64,000 nucleotides of DNA from Paracidovorax avenae ATCC 19860 (GCF_000176855.2 NC_015138.1:1426001-1490000); one strand, 5' to 3'; shown: positions 21,716 through 32,065, numbered from the stretch's first letter. The notes: generated from the sequence alone by a model not told the origin. Translations and numbers: made by a program.

Positions 21716-22696
21716 ATGCACCACAAGAATCTCGCCACTTTCGGCTATGGCCTGCTGCTGCTGGGCCTGATCGCCGCGCCGTTCCTCGGCGCCTATCCCG
21801 TGTTCGTGATGAAGCTGCTGTGCTTCGCACTGTTCGCTTCGGCCTTCAACCTGCTGCTGGGCTACACGGGGCTGCTGTCCTTCGGCCATGCGGCCTTCCT
21901 GGGGGGCGCGGCCTACGTCGCAGGCCATGCGATCAAGGTCTGGGGGCTCACGCCCGAGGTCGGCCTGCTGCTGGGCACGGCCGGCGGCGCGCTGCTGGGC
22001 CTGCTGTTCGGCTGGCTGGCCATCCGCCGCCAGGGCATCTATTTCTCGATGATCACGCTGGCGCTCGCGCAGATGCTGTTCTTCGCCTGCCTGCAGGCGC
22101 CGTTCACGGGCGGCGAGGACGGCCTGCAGGGCGTGCCGCGCGGCAAGCTGTTCGGTGTGCTCGACCTGTCCAGCGACGTGACCATGTACTACGTGGCGCT
22201 GGCCGTGGTGGTCGCTGCCTTCCTGCTGATCGTGCGCACCATCCATTCGCCGTTCGGCCAGGTGCTCAAGGGCATCAAGGAAAACGAGCCGCGCGCCATC
22301 TCGCTGGGCTACGACACGCAGCGCTTCAAGCTGCTGGCCTTCGTGATCTCGGCCGCCATCGCGGGGCTGGCCGGCTCGCTCAAGACGCTGGTGCTCGGTT
22401 TCGCCACGCTGTCGGACGTGCACTGGACGGCCTCGGGCCAGGTGATCCTGATGACGCTCGTCGGCGGCCTGGGCACGCTGTCCGGCCCGCTGGTCGGCTC
22501 CGCCGTGGTGGTGTTGCTGGAGAACAAGATCGGCGAATTCGGCAACCTGCTCGCGTCCCTCACGGGCGTGGACTGGTTCCGCACGCTGGGCGAGTCGGTG
22601 ACCATCGTCACCGGCCTGATCTTCGTGGTCTGCGTGCTGGCGTTCCGCCGCGGGATCATGGGGGAGATCCTGGCAAAGATCAGGAAAACCTCCTGA
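21716..22696 (+). CDS. livM: Branched-chain amino-acid type ABC transporter permease (LivM-like)
   Basis: 326 residues, about nine helices. Shows LLGYTGLLSFGHAAFLGGAAY, FSMITLALAQMLFF and the coupling segment GQVLKGIKENEPRAISLGYD, all typical of LivM. Last gene of the importer operon. It converges with the lipocalin gene with only 13 nt between stop codons, and no T-rich terminator is visible there. Confidence 0.94.
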   Translation: MHHKNLATFGYGLLLLGLIAAPFLGAYPVFVMKLLCFALFASAFNLLLGYTGLLSFGHAAFLGGAAYVAGHAIKVWGLTPEVGLLLGTAGGALLGLLFGWLAIRRQGIYFSMITLALAQMLFFACLQAPFTGGEDGLQGVPRGKLFGVLDLSSDVTMYYVALAVVVAAFLLIVRTIHSPFGQVLKGIKENEPRAISLGYDTQRFKLLAFVISAAIAGLAGSLKTLVLGFATLSDVHWTASGQVILMTLVGGLGTLSGPLVGSAVVVLLENKIGEFGNLLASLTGVDWFRTLGESVTIVTGLIFVVCVLAFRRGIMGEILAKIRKTS

Positions 22697-22709
22697 GTCG
22701 CCTTTGGCA

Positions 22710-23834
22710 TTACAGGCGCAGCGCGCCTGCGTAGCCCGTGAGTTCCAGGTAGCCGCGTCCCACCTCGCTGCCGGAGGCGTCGCGCAGCACGCTCAGGCCC
22801 TCCCAATAGATCGCGCCGGTGGAGCCGCGGCTGTCCAGTTCCTGGTCGTCGGCCAGGGCTTCGACCTCGAAGCGGCCGGCGGGTGTGTCTATGCGCCAGG
22901 CGACGGGGTAGCGCGTGCCGGTGCGCGGGCTGGTCCAGTGGCGCAGGGGGGCGAACGCCACGGCCTGCCCGTCCTCGAAGATCTGCAGCGCGGCATCCGC
23001 GCCCCCGCGGAACGAACCGCTGGCCCAGAGCGCGCTGCCGTCCTGGCGTCGCAGCCGGAAGGCCGTGAGCGCGCCGCCGTTGTCCAGGTTCATGCCGATC
23101 CAGTCCCAGCCCACGGCCTCGGGGTGCATCAGGGCCTCGCTCCACTCGTGGTCCAGCCAGGCGCGCGCCGTGCGCGGGGCACCGCTGTCGTCCGTGCCGA
23201 TGGCAAGGCGCCGGCCGGGCAGCGCGATGGTGCCGCGTACTGCCAGCTGGGGCTGGCTGTAGTAGTAGCTCGCCTGCTCCGGCTGCGGCCCCTTGCGCGA
23301 CAGGCCCTGGCGGCCCTGCAGGACGAGCGGCTGGGTGCTGTCGAACTGCAGTTCCAGGGTGAAGCGTTCCGCCGGAATGCGGGCGACGTACCGGCTGCCG
23401 CCGTCCGCGGTGCCGCTGCGGGCCAGCGACCAGTCCCCGATCCGGATGGCGGTGTCGGATTCCTGCGCCCGTGCCACGCCGAAGCCTGCGCGCGCGATGC
23501 GCTGGTCGTGCAGCAGCCGGCCGCTGCGCACGTCGGTGAGCGCGGCGTGCGCGAACAGCAGCTGGTGGGCCGCGAAGGCGGAGCGCAGCGTTCGGGTCTC
23601 GTCTACCCGGGAGCGGAAGAAGGTGATCTGGAACCCCCAGTCCTGGCCGTCCGCGCGGGCATGTCCGGTGATGTACCACCACTCGGTGCGCAGGTCCGGG
23701 TGGCTGCCGTGGTCGCGGGGGAACGACAGGGCACGCGCGGGCAGCGCGTGTGCCGGCCTGGGCACCCACGCGCTGGCGGACGCGGCGCCGAGCGCGGCGG
23801 CGAGGCAGGCGCGGCGCGTCGGGCGGCCCGGCAT
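22710..23834 (-). CDS. AttH/CrtC-like lipocalin-fold protein (carotenoid 1,2-hydratase family)
   Basis: 374 residues from the ATG at 23834, which lies 2 nt after the stop of the Cds1-like gene. Tat-like export signal TRRACLAAALGAASASAWV, then the family N-terminal motif FPRDHGSHPDLRTEWWYITG, a second WSEALMHPEAVGWDWIGMNL block and C-terminal SGSEVGRGYLELTGY. Proteins of this family near ABC transporter genes (AttH type) are secreted double-lipocalin proteins, not proven carotenoid enzymes; no carotenoid genes are nearby. The likely partners are the permease at 28157-30757 and ATPase at 31361-32065. Confidence 0.85.
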   Translation of the reverse strand: MPGRPTRRACLAAALGAASASAWVPRPAHALPARALSFPRDHGSHPDLRTEWWYITGHARADGQDWGFQITFFRSRVDETRTLRSAFAAHQLLFAHAALTDVRSGRLLHDQRIARAGFGVARAQESDTAIRIGDWSLARSGTADGGSRYVARIPAERFTLELQFDSTQPLVLQGRQGLSRKGPQPEQASYYYSQPQLAVRGTIALPGRRLAIGTDDSGAPRTARAWLDHEWSEALMHPEAVGWDWIGMNLDNGGALTAFRLRRQDGSALWASGSFRGGADAALQIFEDGQAVAFAPLRHWTSPRTGTRYPVAWRIDTPAGRFEVEALADDQELDSRGSTGAIYWEGLSVLRDASGSEVGRGYLELTGYAGALRL

Positions 23835-23836
23835 GG

Positions 23837-24916
23837 TCAGGCGTCCATGCTGGCCTGGATGCCGGCGCGCGCGGCCGCGCAGTCGCCGATGGTGCCGGCC
23901 ACCCAGGCATCGTCGAAGTAGGTGGGCAGGTAGCGTTCGCCCGAGTCGCACAGCAGCGACAGCAGCGAGCCCTGTTCGCCGCGCTTGCGCATGCCGCTGG
24001 CCAGGCGCAGCATGGCGGCGAAGTTGGTGCCCGTGGAGGGGCCGACACGCCGCCCGAGCAATTGCGAGAGCACCTGCATCGCCGCCACCGAATCGGTGTC
24101 CGCCACTTCCTCCATGTGGTCCACGAGCGTGCGGATGAAGCTCGGCTCCACGCGCGGGCGGCCGATGCCCTCGATCCGCGAGCCCGCCGCCGTGAGCGTC
24201 CCGTCGCCCGAGCGCCAGTACGCGCTGAACACCGAGCCGGCCGGATCGGCCACGCAGACCTGGGTGGCGTACTGCTGGTAGCGGATGTAGCGGCCGATGG
24301 TGGCGCTCGTGCCTCCCGTGCCGGCTCCGACCACGATCCAGCGCGGCACGGGGTGGCGCTCACGCTGCATCTGCACGAACATGCTCTCGGCGATGTTGTT
24401 GTTGCCGCGCCAGTCCGTGGCCCGTTCGGCATAGGTGAACTGGTCCATGTAGTGCCCGCCGGTGTCGGCAGCGATCGCGCGCGCCGCGTCGTACACCTCG
24501 GCAGGGTTGTCCACGAAGTGGCAGCGGCCGCCATGGAACTCGATCTGCGCCACCTTTTCCACCGAGGTGCGGCGCGGCATCACCGCCACGAAAGGCAGGC
24601 CCAGCAGCCGCGCGAAATACGCCTCGCTCACTGCTGTGGAGCCGCTCGAGGACTCGACGATGGTCGAGCCTTCGTGCACCCAGCCGTTGCACAGCGCGTA
24701 CAGGAACAGCGAACGCGCGAGCCGGTGCTTCAGGCTGCCCGTGGGATGGGTGGACTCGTCCTTCAGGTAGAGGTCGATGCCGTGGGCCGCATACGCCGGC
24801 AGGTTGAGCGGAATGAGGTGCGTGTCGGCGCTGCGGTGGTAGTCGGCCTCGATGCGGGCAATGGCTTCGTGCAGCCAGCCGCCGGGCGCCGCGCCGGAGG
24901 GGGGGAGTGGGGTCAT
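23837..24916 (-). CDS. PLP-dependent cysteine synthase-fold enzyme, Cds1-like L-cysteine desulfhydrase
   Basis: 359 residues. Fold type II PLP enzyme: Schiff-base lysine Lys63 in [12 protein letters not shown], the Asn/Ser substrate loop [14 protein letters not shown] and the PLP-phosphate glycine loop [15 protein letters not shown]. The DTHL...[15 protein letters not shown] pattern matches the Cds1 group, which releases sulfide, ammonia and pyruvate from cysteine, better than CysK or CysM. The catalytic role is inferred from family memory. GATACT lies 6 nt upstream of the ATG, without a Shine-Dalgarno sequence. Probably co-transcribed with the lipocalin gene. Confidence 0.82.
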   Translation of the reverse strand: MTPLPPSGAAPGGWLHEAIARIEADYHRSADTHLIPLNLPAYAAHGIDLYLKDESTHPTGSLKHRLARSLFLYALCNGWVHEGSTIVESSSGSTAVSEAYFARLLGLPFVAVMPRRTSVEKVAQIEFHGGRCHFVDNPAEVYDAARAIAADTGGHYMDQFTYAERATDWRGNNNIAESMFVQMQRERHPVPRWIVVGAGTGGTSATIGRYIRYQQYATQVCVADPAGSVFSAYWRSGDGTLTAAGSRIEGIGRPRVEPSFIRTLVDHMEEVADTDSVAAMQVLSQLLGRRVGPSTGTNFAAMLRLASGMRKRGEQGSLLSLLCDSGERYLPTYFDDAWVAGTIGDCAAARAGIQASMDA

Positions 24917-24922
24917 GCGGGA

Positions 24923-24928
24923 AGTATC
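24923..24928 (-). promoter_or_regulatory. -10-like GATACT of the Cds1-like gene
   Basis: Minus-strand GATACT, 6 nt before the ATG at 24916, in otherwise GC-rich sequence and with no ribosome site. Consistent with a leaderless transcript. Confidence 0.4.
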
Positions 24929-24970
24929 GCAGGCGCGCGGGCCGCGGCGGCCCGCGCTCCGTATCCTGCG

Positions 24971-26050
24971 CTACAGCCCGAAGAAGGGGCGGTTGGCCTC
25001 GATGCGCGCGGCCTCCGAAGGCGGGAAGCTCCTCTCCTGCAGCAGCTTCTGCAGCGCCTCGCGGCCCTGCTCGAAGGACTGCACGTAGAACGCGCTCACG
25101 GCGAGTTCGTCGAGCGAGCGCCATGCATAGACGCCGGCATCCACGAACAGGATGTCCGCGGGCCGCGGCATGCGCGCCGCCTGCTGCGCGTAGAGGTGGG
25201 CCAGCGCGAACTCCGACCGCAGCCGGTGGTAGCGGGCCAGTTCGCACAGGGGCTCCGCGCGCGCGGGCCGTTGCGCATAGGCCGCGAGGTAGGCGTCGCG
25301 CACCTCGTGCGGCGGGGCTTGCAGCCGTTCGGTGAGCACGGCGACCTGGAAGACCGCGAACCAGCATTCCTCGTCCCAGCCGCCCATCGCCGCGCGCCGG
25401 CGGTAGGCTTCGCGGGACTCCTGAAGCCGCCCCGCGTCCCGCAGGCTCTGGGCCAGGTAGAACGCGTAGCGCGTGTTGCCGGGCTCGTCCCGCAGCGCCT
25501 GCTCGAGCACGGCGATGTCGCGCAGGTAGGTCTGCGGATCGCGGGCACGGGCACCGTCGTGCGACACATCGATCAACGGGCCGGGCAGCGGCTGCCAGGG
25601 CGCATGCGCGGGGGCTGCCAGGAACTCGTGCAGCACGCCCTCCCAGCGCCAGGGCACGCGCGCGGCGACCATGGCGTTGCGCAGGTATTCGCAGTCGCCC
25701 ATGCGGCAGGTGAACATGTACCCGTCCGCGGACATCGCGGGCCAGGCGAAGCCCTCGGGCACGCGCAACTGCTCGTCCGCATCGATGAAGAGCACGTAGT
25801 CCGCCTGCGGCCTGGCGAGCTCCAGCGCCTCGTTGCGGTTGTGCGCGAAGTTCTTCCAGGGCCTCTCGTGCAGGCTGCCGGGCACGCCCTGCAGGAATTC
25901 GCGCACGATGTCCTGCGTGCCGTCGGTGGAGCCCGTGTCCACGATCACCCAGTGGTCGATGAAGGGCCGCACGGAAGCGAGGCACCGGGTGATCACCGGT
26001 GCCTCGTTCTTCACGATCATGTTGAGGCAGATGCGGGGGGACTCGGACAA
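24971..26050 (-). CDS. Family 2 glycosyltransferase with C-terminal TPR-like part
   Basis: About 359 residues. N-terminal GT-A domain: ICLNMIVKNEAPVI, WVIVDTGSTDGTQDIVREFL, the DxD nucleotide-sugar motif in VLFIDADEQLRV. The second half (about 190-350) is helical with TPR-like spacing (ARYAFYLAQSLRDAGRLQESR type). Cytoplasmic, no membrane segment. The start is uncertain: TTG at 26050 has GAGAAAAG 9 nt upstream; GTG at 26125 would add 25 residues lacking homology. It lies downstream of the collagen-like gene on the same strand, so glycosylation of that Thr-rich protein is a reasonable but unproven guess. Confidence 0.82.
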   Translation of the reverse strand: MSESPRICLNMIVKNEAPVITRCLASVRPFIDHWVIVDTGSTDGTQDIVREFLQGVPGSLHERPWKNFAHNRNEALELARPQADYVLFIDADEQLRVPEGFAWPAMSADGYMFTCRMGDCEYLRNAMVAARVPWRWEGVLHEFLAAPAHAPWQPLPGPLIDVSHDGARARDPQTYLRDIAVLEQALRDEPGNTRYAFYLAQSLRDAGRLQESREAYRRRAAMGGWDEECWFAVFQVAVLTERLQAPPHEVRDAYLAAYAQRPARAEPLCELARYHRLRSEFALAHLYAQQAARMPRPADILFVDAGVYAWRSLDELAVSAFYVQSFEQGREALQKLLQERSFPPSEAARIEANRPFFGL

Positions 26051-26205
26051 TGGCAACGGCTTTTCTCGCAAGACTGCAGTGATGCAATAGTCAACAGCAA
26101 GACGATTTTGGCATCTGGCCTGCACTTCGCCACGGAGCAGATTCCCTTGATACGAAGCCGATACGGCTGGCAGGATATGCGGTTAGCACAGAGCTGCCCT
26201 CTGCA

Positions 26206-27141
<936 letters not shown>

Positions 27142-27249
27142 GGTGGAACCCTCTCTCTACTGGATCTCTGGATATCTTTTTGATGCGCATGCGGCGCACG
27201 CGACAGGTACCTGGCCAGGGGCAGAAGTGTTCCGCCCCGGCAAGGGCAT

Positions 27250-27957
27250 TCAGCGTGCGCTGTGCGGGCGTGGTGCCGGTCCGCGGCGTTTCCAGGCCAT
27301 GAGCGCGCCCATCAGCAGGGACAGCAGCACCAGGCCGTATTCGCTGAGCGTGGGAATCGAGGTCACTGCCGTCGCGGCGGCGCCGATCTGCACCGTCGGC
27401 GGCACGCTGGCGAAATTGCGGGTGATGGTGGCATTCGGGCCCAGGTTCACCACGGCCGTGCCGCTGGCCGAAGTGAGCTGCACCGGCTGCGCCTGGGTGC
27501 CCTGGATCGTCAGCGAGCCCAGCACCGTGATGTTGGCGCCTGCGGGCAGGACGAAGTTGCGGCCCGTCGTGCTCTGCAGCACGAGGTTCTGCACGACGAT
27601 GTTGCCGCTGATCTGGGACGTATTGCCCGGGTCGCATCCGTCGCGCAGCACGAGCGTGTTGTTGCCGGTGTTCACCGGGCCCGTGGCGATGAGGTCTCCA
27701 CCCACCGAGATGGTGCCGCCGGAGCCGGTCACGTTGGAGCCGGAGGCGAAGGTGGCGGAGGAGTCCACCGACAGCGTGCCGCCGCTCAGGTTCAGCGTGC
27801 CCTGCATGTCCAGCGACGTGCAGGAGATGTCCACGGCACCGCCCGGAGGCACGTCGAGCGAGGAGCCGGGCGGGACCACCCATTGGGCCGCGACCGGAGT
27901 GCAGAGGGTGAGCGCGAGCGCGGCGCCGGCAAGCCAGCGCAGTGGGTGACGAAGCAT
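27250..27957 (-). CDS. IPTL-CTERM domain surface protein
   Basis: 235 residues from the ATG at 27957, which has a strong CCGGAGGAGATTTTC upstream; the in-frame opening further up lacks homology. Signal peptide to about AAQ|WVV (residue 25). The body is Gly/Ser/Thr/Asn-rich with short repeated beta strands (GTLNLSGGTLSV, GSNVTGSGGTISVGGDL), like a beta-helix. The C-terminus has the IPTL-CTERM sorting signal: IPTLSEYG, a 14-residue hydrophobic helix and a KRR basic tail (residues 201-225). This tripartite form resembles PEP-CTERM/LPXTG signals, and the processing enzyme for IPTL proteins is not known to me. First gene of a cluster with the collagen-like protein and the glycosyltransferase. Confidence 0.85.
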   Translation of the reverse strand: MLRHPLRWLAGAALALTLCTPVAAQWVVPPGSSLDVPPGGAVDISCTSLDMQGTLNLSGGTLSVDSSATFASGSNVTGSGGTISVGGDLIATGPVNTGNNTLVLRDGCDPGNTSQISGNIVVQNLVLQSTTGRNFVLPAGANITVLGSLTIQGTQAQPVQLTSASGTAVVNLGPNATITRNFASVPPTVQIGAAATAVTSIPTLSEYGLVLLSLLMGALMAWKRRGPAPRPHSAR

Positions 27958-28093
27958 GAAAATCTCCTCCGGACAACCTGCAGGCCGGCGTATCGGGCCG
28001 GTTTCTGCGATGAATGTAGTAATACGCTGAACAGCCTCGTCGGTGCTCGGGCACCTTGTCATGGAGCGCCCTCCCCGGAACCCCATAGCTATT

Positions 28094-28113
28094 CGCAATG
28101 ACGTCATTTTGCG
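28094..28113. promoter_or_regulatory. Palindrome CGCAA-TGACGTCA-TT-TTGCG, possible operator
   Basis: Near-perfect two-fold symmetric 20-mer with a TGACGTCA core and CGCAA/TTGCG outer arms. It lies in AT-rich DNA 137 nt upstream of the IPTL-CTERM start and 44 nt beyond the permease stop. A dimeric regulator of the surface-protein cluster would fit; none is identified. Confidence 0.4.
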
Positions 28114-28156
28114 TGAAATTCAACAAAAAGCATCACGTGGTAAGCATTTTTTTGAT

Positions 28157-30757
28157 TCACCAGTCTTCCCGGAGTGCCAGTTCTGCATGGCGGGATGCGG
28201 ACGAGTAGCACGCAAGCCACGCTGCCACCGTGCCGGTGGCGACGACCGCGCAGCACAGCAGCGCCAGCCGCGCCGCGGGGATGTGCATCTCCATGGTCCA
28301 GTGGAAGCTCTGCGGATTCACCACGTGGACGAGCACGGCCGAGACGGCACATCCGAGCGCCAGTCCGGCGACGGCCCCGGCGGCGGTCCATGCAGCGCCT
28401 TCGCCGGCCACCACGCCGAGGATCTGCGGACGCGTCAGGCCCAGGTGCGACAGCAGGCCCAGTTCTTTGCGCCGCGCGAGCACCTGCGCCGAGAAGCTCG
28501 CCGCGATGCCGAACAGCCCGATGCCGATGGCCACGGCCTGCAGCCAGTAGGTCACAGCGAAACTGCGGTCGAAGAGCGCGAGGGAGCGTTCCCGGATCGC
28601 CTGTGCGGTGCTGAACTCGATGGCAGGCTCCGCGCCCTCGCGCAGGGCCTGCGGCAGCCGGTCCGTGATGGCGGACCGCAGCGCGGCCTCGTCCGCGCCC
28701 GGCACGGGCCATATCGCCAGATCGTCGATGCCGGCATCGCCGGTGAGCCGGATGTAGTCGGTGCGCTCCATGGCCACCGCGCCGAACTGGCGCACATAGT
28801 CGCGCCATATGCCTGCGACGAAGAACTCGGCCGTGGGCTGTCCGGCACCCCGGGTGCGCAGTGCCATCGCCCGGGACAGTGCCGGCCAGCTGGCGCCCGG
28901 CCGCACCCCGTACAGGTCGGCCAGCGCTTCGCTCACGTACACCGCGATACGGCCCGGAGGCACGGGCAGCGGGGCCTCGCGCAGCGGCAGTGCCTGCGCC
29001 GCGCCGCGCCCGAAGGACCGGGCCAGCAGCGCCACGGCGGGGCGTGAGGGATCCAGCAGCAGGCTGCCGATGCGCAGCGCCTCGACCCGTTCCACGCCGG
29101 GCAGCCGCGCCACGGTGTCGTCCCATCCCGGCGGAAAGGGCGCATCGCCGCCGCCCCCGCCGCCCCCCGTCGCACGCAGGTACAGCGGCGCGGGCAGCGC
29201 GGTGTCCAGCCACTGCAGCACCGAGCCGCGGAAGCTGGCCACCATCACCGTCAATGCCACGGACAGGGCCAGGCTGGCGACCACGCCGCCGACCGCCACG
29301 GCCGCCATGCCGTGCATCCGCCGCGCACGCTCCACGGCGAGCATCGGCAGCGGGCGGCGGCCCGCCCAGGGTGCCAGCAGGCCCAGCAGCCCGTGCACCA
29401 GCACCGGCAGCAGGCCGATGCCGCCCACCAGCAGCAACGCGACCGACGCGTACGCGCCGAGCGGCAGCCCCGCCACCGGCGGCGCGAATGCCAGCGCACA
29501 CCCCGCCGCGGCGCACAGCGCGGGCAGTGCCAGCCGGGGCTGCATGTCGGAGGCCGTGCCCGCCCCCTTGAGAGCGACGGCCGGCGCCAGCCGTTCCGCC
29601 GATCGCGCGGGCCACCAGCCCCCCGCCAGCGCGGCCGCGGTCCCCAGCGCCGCGTACAGCAGCGCGGCGCCGGCACTCCACTGCAGCGAGGGGCGCACAC
29701 CCTCGAAATACCCTCCGCCCAGGTCGCCACCCATGGCACGCAGTGCCAGCGCGGCCAGGCCCGTGCCGAGCGCGATGCCGGCCACGCTGCCGGCAGCCCC
29801 CAGGGCCGCGGACTCGGCCAGTACCAGGGCCCGCCGCATGCGCGGCGTGGCGCCGAGCACCGCCAACAGCGCGAATTGCGGACTGCGGCGCGCCACGCTC
29901 AGCGCCAGCACGGAGAACACCAGGTAGCCCCCGGTGAAGAGCGCGACCAGGGCCAGCACCGTCAGGTTCACCCGGTAGGCGCGCGACAGGTCGTCCGTGC
30001 GCCGGGCCGTGTCCTGCGGCCGCACCACGGCAAGGCCCGCCGCATCGGCCGCCTCCAGGCCCGCGGCCTGCAGCATCTGCGGCAGCGCTGCCTGGAAATC
30101 CTCCACGCGGCGGCCGGGCTGCAATTGCACGTCGATGCGGCTCAGCCGGCCCGCACGGCCGAAGAAATCCTGCGCCGCGCCAATGTCCATCACCGCCAGC
30201 GGCGGCCCCGCGGCCGCCACCGTGCCGGCTATCCGGGCTGCGTTCCCCGACAGGCCCTGCCGCAAGGTGACGGGGCTGCCGCGGTCGGCCTGCAGCCCCA
30301 GGGCCTGCAGCGCGGCTGCATTGAGGAACAGCGTGGCGGGCGACAGGATGGCGAGCCGGCCCGCGTCCGGGAACGGCTGCGGCGCGAGCTCCGGCGCCAT
30401 GGCCCCGAGCAGCAGCGTGTCCGCTGCCACCACGCGCAGCGCCACCGGGCTGCGTCCGGGCGCGCTGGCCTGCACGGAAACCTCCAGCACGGGACCGGCC
30501 CTGGCTACGAGGGCATGGGTGGCCACGGGGCCGTACAGCGCCTCGGGCAGGTCGCCCTGCGCGGCGCGCAGTTGCAGGTCGGGCTGGCCGCCGGCCGCGC
30601 GCACGGCCTGGCTGAACTCCGAGAGTGCGGAGGCATGGATCACATGCACCGCGAAGGCAAGTGCCACGCCCAGCATGACGGAAACCATGGCCACCGCGGT
30701 GCGCCAGGGATGGCGGCGCAGTTCCTGCCAGGAAAAGGTGCGGAGCAAGGCGAGCAT
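28157..30757 (-). CDS. ABC transporter permease, FtsX/MacB-type, double unit
   Basis: 866 residues. Starts with the short amphipathic stretch and first helix typical of the family (TFSWQELRRHPWRTAVAMVSVML). Two FtsX domains (around residues 250-380 and 740-850) each with three helices, and extra central helices at about 420-510, separated by periplasmic domains. Such permeases do not import; they drive lipoprotein or peptide extraction or signal by mechanotransmission with a LolD-like ATPase. That ATPase is probably the gene at 31361-32065, separated by hsp20. CACAAT lies 6 nt before the ATG without a Shine-Dalgarno sequence. Confidence 0.9.
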   Translation of the reverse strand: MLALLRTFSWQELRRHPWRTAVAMVSVMLGVALAFAVHVIHASALSEFSQAVRAAGGQPDLQLRAAQGDLPEALYGPVATHALVARAGPVLEVSVQASAPGRSPVALRVVAADTLLLGAMAPELAPQPFPDAGRLAILSPATLFLNAAALQALGLQADRGSPVTLRQGLSGNAARIAGTVAAAGPPLAVMDIGAAQDFFGRAGRLSRIDVQLQPGRRVEDFQAALPQMLQAAGLEAADAAGLAVVRPQDTARRTDDLSRAYRVNLTVLALVALFTGGYLVFSVLALSVARRSPQFALLAVLGATPRMRRALVLAESAALGAAGSVAGIALGTGLAALALRAMGGDLGGGYFEGVRPSLQWSAGAALLYAALGTAAALAGGWWPARSAERLAPAVALKGAGTASDMQPRLALPALCAAAGCALAFAPPVAGLPLGAYASVALLLVGGIGLLPVLVHGLLGLLAPWAGRRPLPMLAVERARRMHGMAAVAVGGVVASLALSVALTVMVASFRGSVLQWLDTALPAPLYLRATGGGGGGGDAPFPPGWDDTVARLPGVERVEALRIGSLLLDPSRPAVALLARSFGRGAAQALPLREAPLPVPPGRIAVYVSEALADLYGVRPGASWPALSRAMALRTRGAGQPTAEFFVAGIWRDYVRQFGAVAMERTDYIRLTGDAGIDDLAIWPVPGADEAALRSAITDRLPQALREGAEPAIEFSTAQAIRERSLALFDRSFAVTYWLQAVAIGIGLFGIAASFSAQVLARRKELGLLSHLGLTRPQILGVVAGEGAAWTAAGAVAGLALGCAVSAVLVHVVNPQSFHWTMEMHIPAARLALLCCAVVATGTVAAWLACYSSASRHAELALREDW

Positions 30758-30763
30758 GGAGCG

Positions 30764-30769
30764 ATTGTG
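30764..30769 (-). promoter_or_regulatory. -10-like CACAAT of the permease gene
   Basis: Minus-strand CACAAT, 6 nt from the ATG at 30757; no ribosome site is present. One of eight such arrangements in the window. Confidence 0.35.
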
Positions 30770-30810
30770 GCGCTGCCGTCACCGCGCGTGCCGTGGAGGC
30801 CGCACGGGGT

Positions 30811-30838
30811 CTTGAAGCGCATGGCCGCAGGCCTATAT
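30811..30838 (+). promoter_or_regulatory. Sigma-32 type heat-shock promoter of hsp20
   Basis: CTTGAA at 30811-30816 and CCTATAT at 30832-30838, separated by 15 nt, match the heat-shock sigma factor pattern (CTTGAA, 13-17 nt, CCCCATnT) in position and mostly in sequence. The hsp20 ATG lies about 68 nt downstream, and heat induction is expected for that gene. Confidence 0.55.
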
Positions 30839-30905
30839 GGGCAGTGCGGCCGGCATGCCGGCACGTTTTCCAACCCCGATGTTCGACACGACGAAGGAGC
30901 TCATC

Positions 30906-31334
30906 ATGAATTCACTCGTGACCCGTGGCGGTCTTCTGGACGAATTTTTCAAGGACTTCGCGCCCGGCTTCTACGTGCGCCCGCTGCATGGCGACGGCCT
31001 GCCCACGCCGCAGCAGATCAAGGTGGACGTGAAGGAAAACGACGGCGGCTACACCGTGCACGCCGAGATTCCCGGCGTGCCCAAGGAAGACATCCATGTC
31101 TCGCTCGACGGCAACGTCGTGAGCCTGCGCGCCGAGGTGCGGCAGCACGACCAGCAGACCGAAGGCGACAAGGTGCTGCGCTCCGAACGCTATTACGGCG
31201 CCGTGGCCCGCTCGTTCCAGCTGCCGGCCGAGATCGACGCGCAGGAAGCGAAGGCGAAATACGACCACGGCGTGCTCACGCTGACGCTGCCCAAGAAACG
31301 CGGCACCGGCGGCCAGCGGATCGCGATCGAATAG
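30906..31334 (+). CDS. Small heat-shock protein, Hsp20/alpha-crystallin family
   Basis: 142 residues from the ATG at 30906, which has GAAGGAGCTC upstream; an in-frame opening 23 codons earlier is not needed. Alpha-crystallin domain from about residue 38 to 135: VDVKENDGGYTVHAEIPGV, FQLPAEIDAQEAKAKYDHGVLT and the LTLPKK end. The C-terminal IAI motif (RIAIE) that docks in oligomers is present. ATP-independent holdase in the cytoplasm. It is transcribed against the ABC genes on both sides, with a sigma-32-like promoter of its own. Confidence 0.95.
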   Translation: MNSLVTRGGLLDEFFKDFAPGFYVRPLHGDGLPTPQQIKVDVKENDGGYTVHAEIPGVPKEDIHVSLDGNVVSLRAEVRQHDQQTEGDKVLRSERYYGAVARSFQLPAEIDAQEAKAKYDHGVLTLTLPKKRGTGGQRIAIE

Positions 31335-31360
31335 GGTGGGCCATGGCGGGCCAGGGCGAC

Positions 31361-32065
31361 TCAGCCGGCCGCGATGGCCTGCGGCCGGATGCCGTCCGCG
31401 GTCAGGCGCAGCGTGCGGTCGGCGCGCTGCGCCGCGGTCCGCGAATGGGTGACGAGCACCATCGCGGCCCCGTGGTCGCGCGTCTGCGCGACGAGCAGGT
31501 CCATCACCCGTTCCGCAGTGGCCGGGTCCAGGTTGCCGGTGGGCTCGTCGGCCAGCAGCAGGCCCGGGCCGTGCACCAGCGCGCGCGCGATGGCCACGCG
31601 CTGCAATTGGCCGCCGCTCAGTTGCCGGGGCAGCCGCGCGCCCAGGCCCTGCAGGCCTACGGCCTCCAGCATGCGGTCCACCCGCGCCGGGTCGCTGCGG
31701 CCCAGCAGCATCAGCGGCAGTGCCACGTTCTGCGCCACGTCCAGGTGCGGCAGCACGTGGAACGCCTGGAACACGAACCCCACGTGCATGCGCCGCCAGC
31801 GGGCGCGCTCTGCATCGTCCATGGTGCCCAGGTCGGCCGCGCCATGGCGCACGCTGCCGGCCTGCCAATGGTCCAGCCCGGCCAGGCAGTTGAGCAGCGT
31901 GGACTTGCCCACGCCGGATTCGCCGACGATGGCGATGAATTCCCCGGGCTGCACGGCCAGGTCGACGTCGCGGAACACGGGCGTGCCGGTGCCGTAGTGG
32001 CGCGTCAGCCCGGCCGCCTGCAGCAGCGGCATGCCCGCAGAGATCGCATCGCCCTGGGCCGTCAT
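31361..32065 (-). CDS. ABC transporter ATP-binding protein, LolD/MacB type
   Basis: 234 residues from the ATG at 32065, which overlaps the miaA stop as ATGA. Walker [11 protein letters not shown]-loop [14 protein letters not shown], signature [16 protein letters not shown], Walker [14 protein letters not shown] and H-loop VLVTHS. The DEPTGNLD sequence is the hallmark of the LolD/MacB/FtsE group that pairs with FtsX-type permeases, so the partner is very likely the permease at 28157-30757. Co-translated with miaA, an unrelated housekeeping gene. Confidence 0.92.
   Translation of the reverse strand: MTAQGDAISAGMPLLQAAGLTRHYGTGTPVFRDVDLAVQPGEFIAIVGESGVGKSTLLNCLAGLDHWQAGSVRHGAADLGTMDDAERARWRRMHVGFVFQAFHVLPHLDVAQNVALPLMLLGRSDPARVDRMLEAVGLQGLGARLPRQLSGGQLQRVAIARALVHGPGLLLADEPTGNLDPATAERVMDLLVAQTRDHGAAMVLVTHSRTAAQRADRTLRLTADGIRPQAIAAG

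Noticed and set aside
22710..23834. Carotenoid hydratase activity for the CrtC-like gene
   Set aside because: No other carotenoid genes nearby; Tat-like signal and ABC partners fit the secreted AttH type better.
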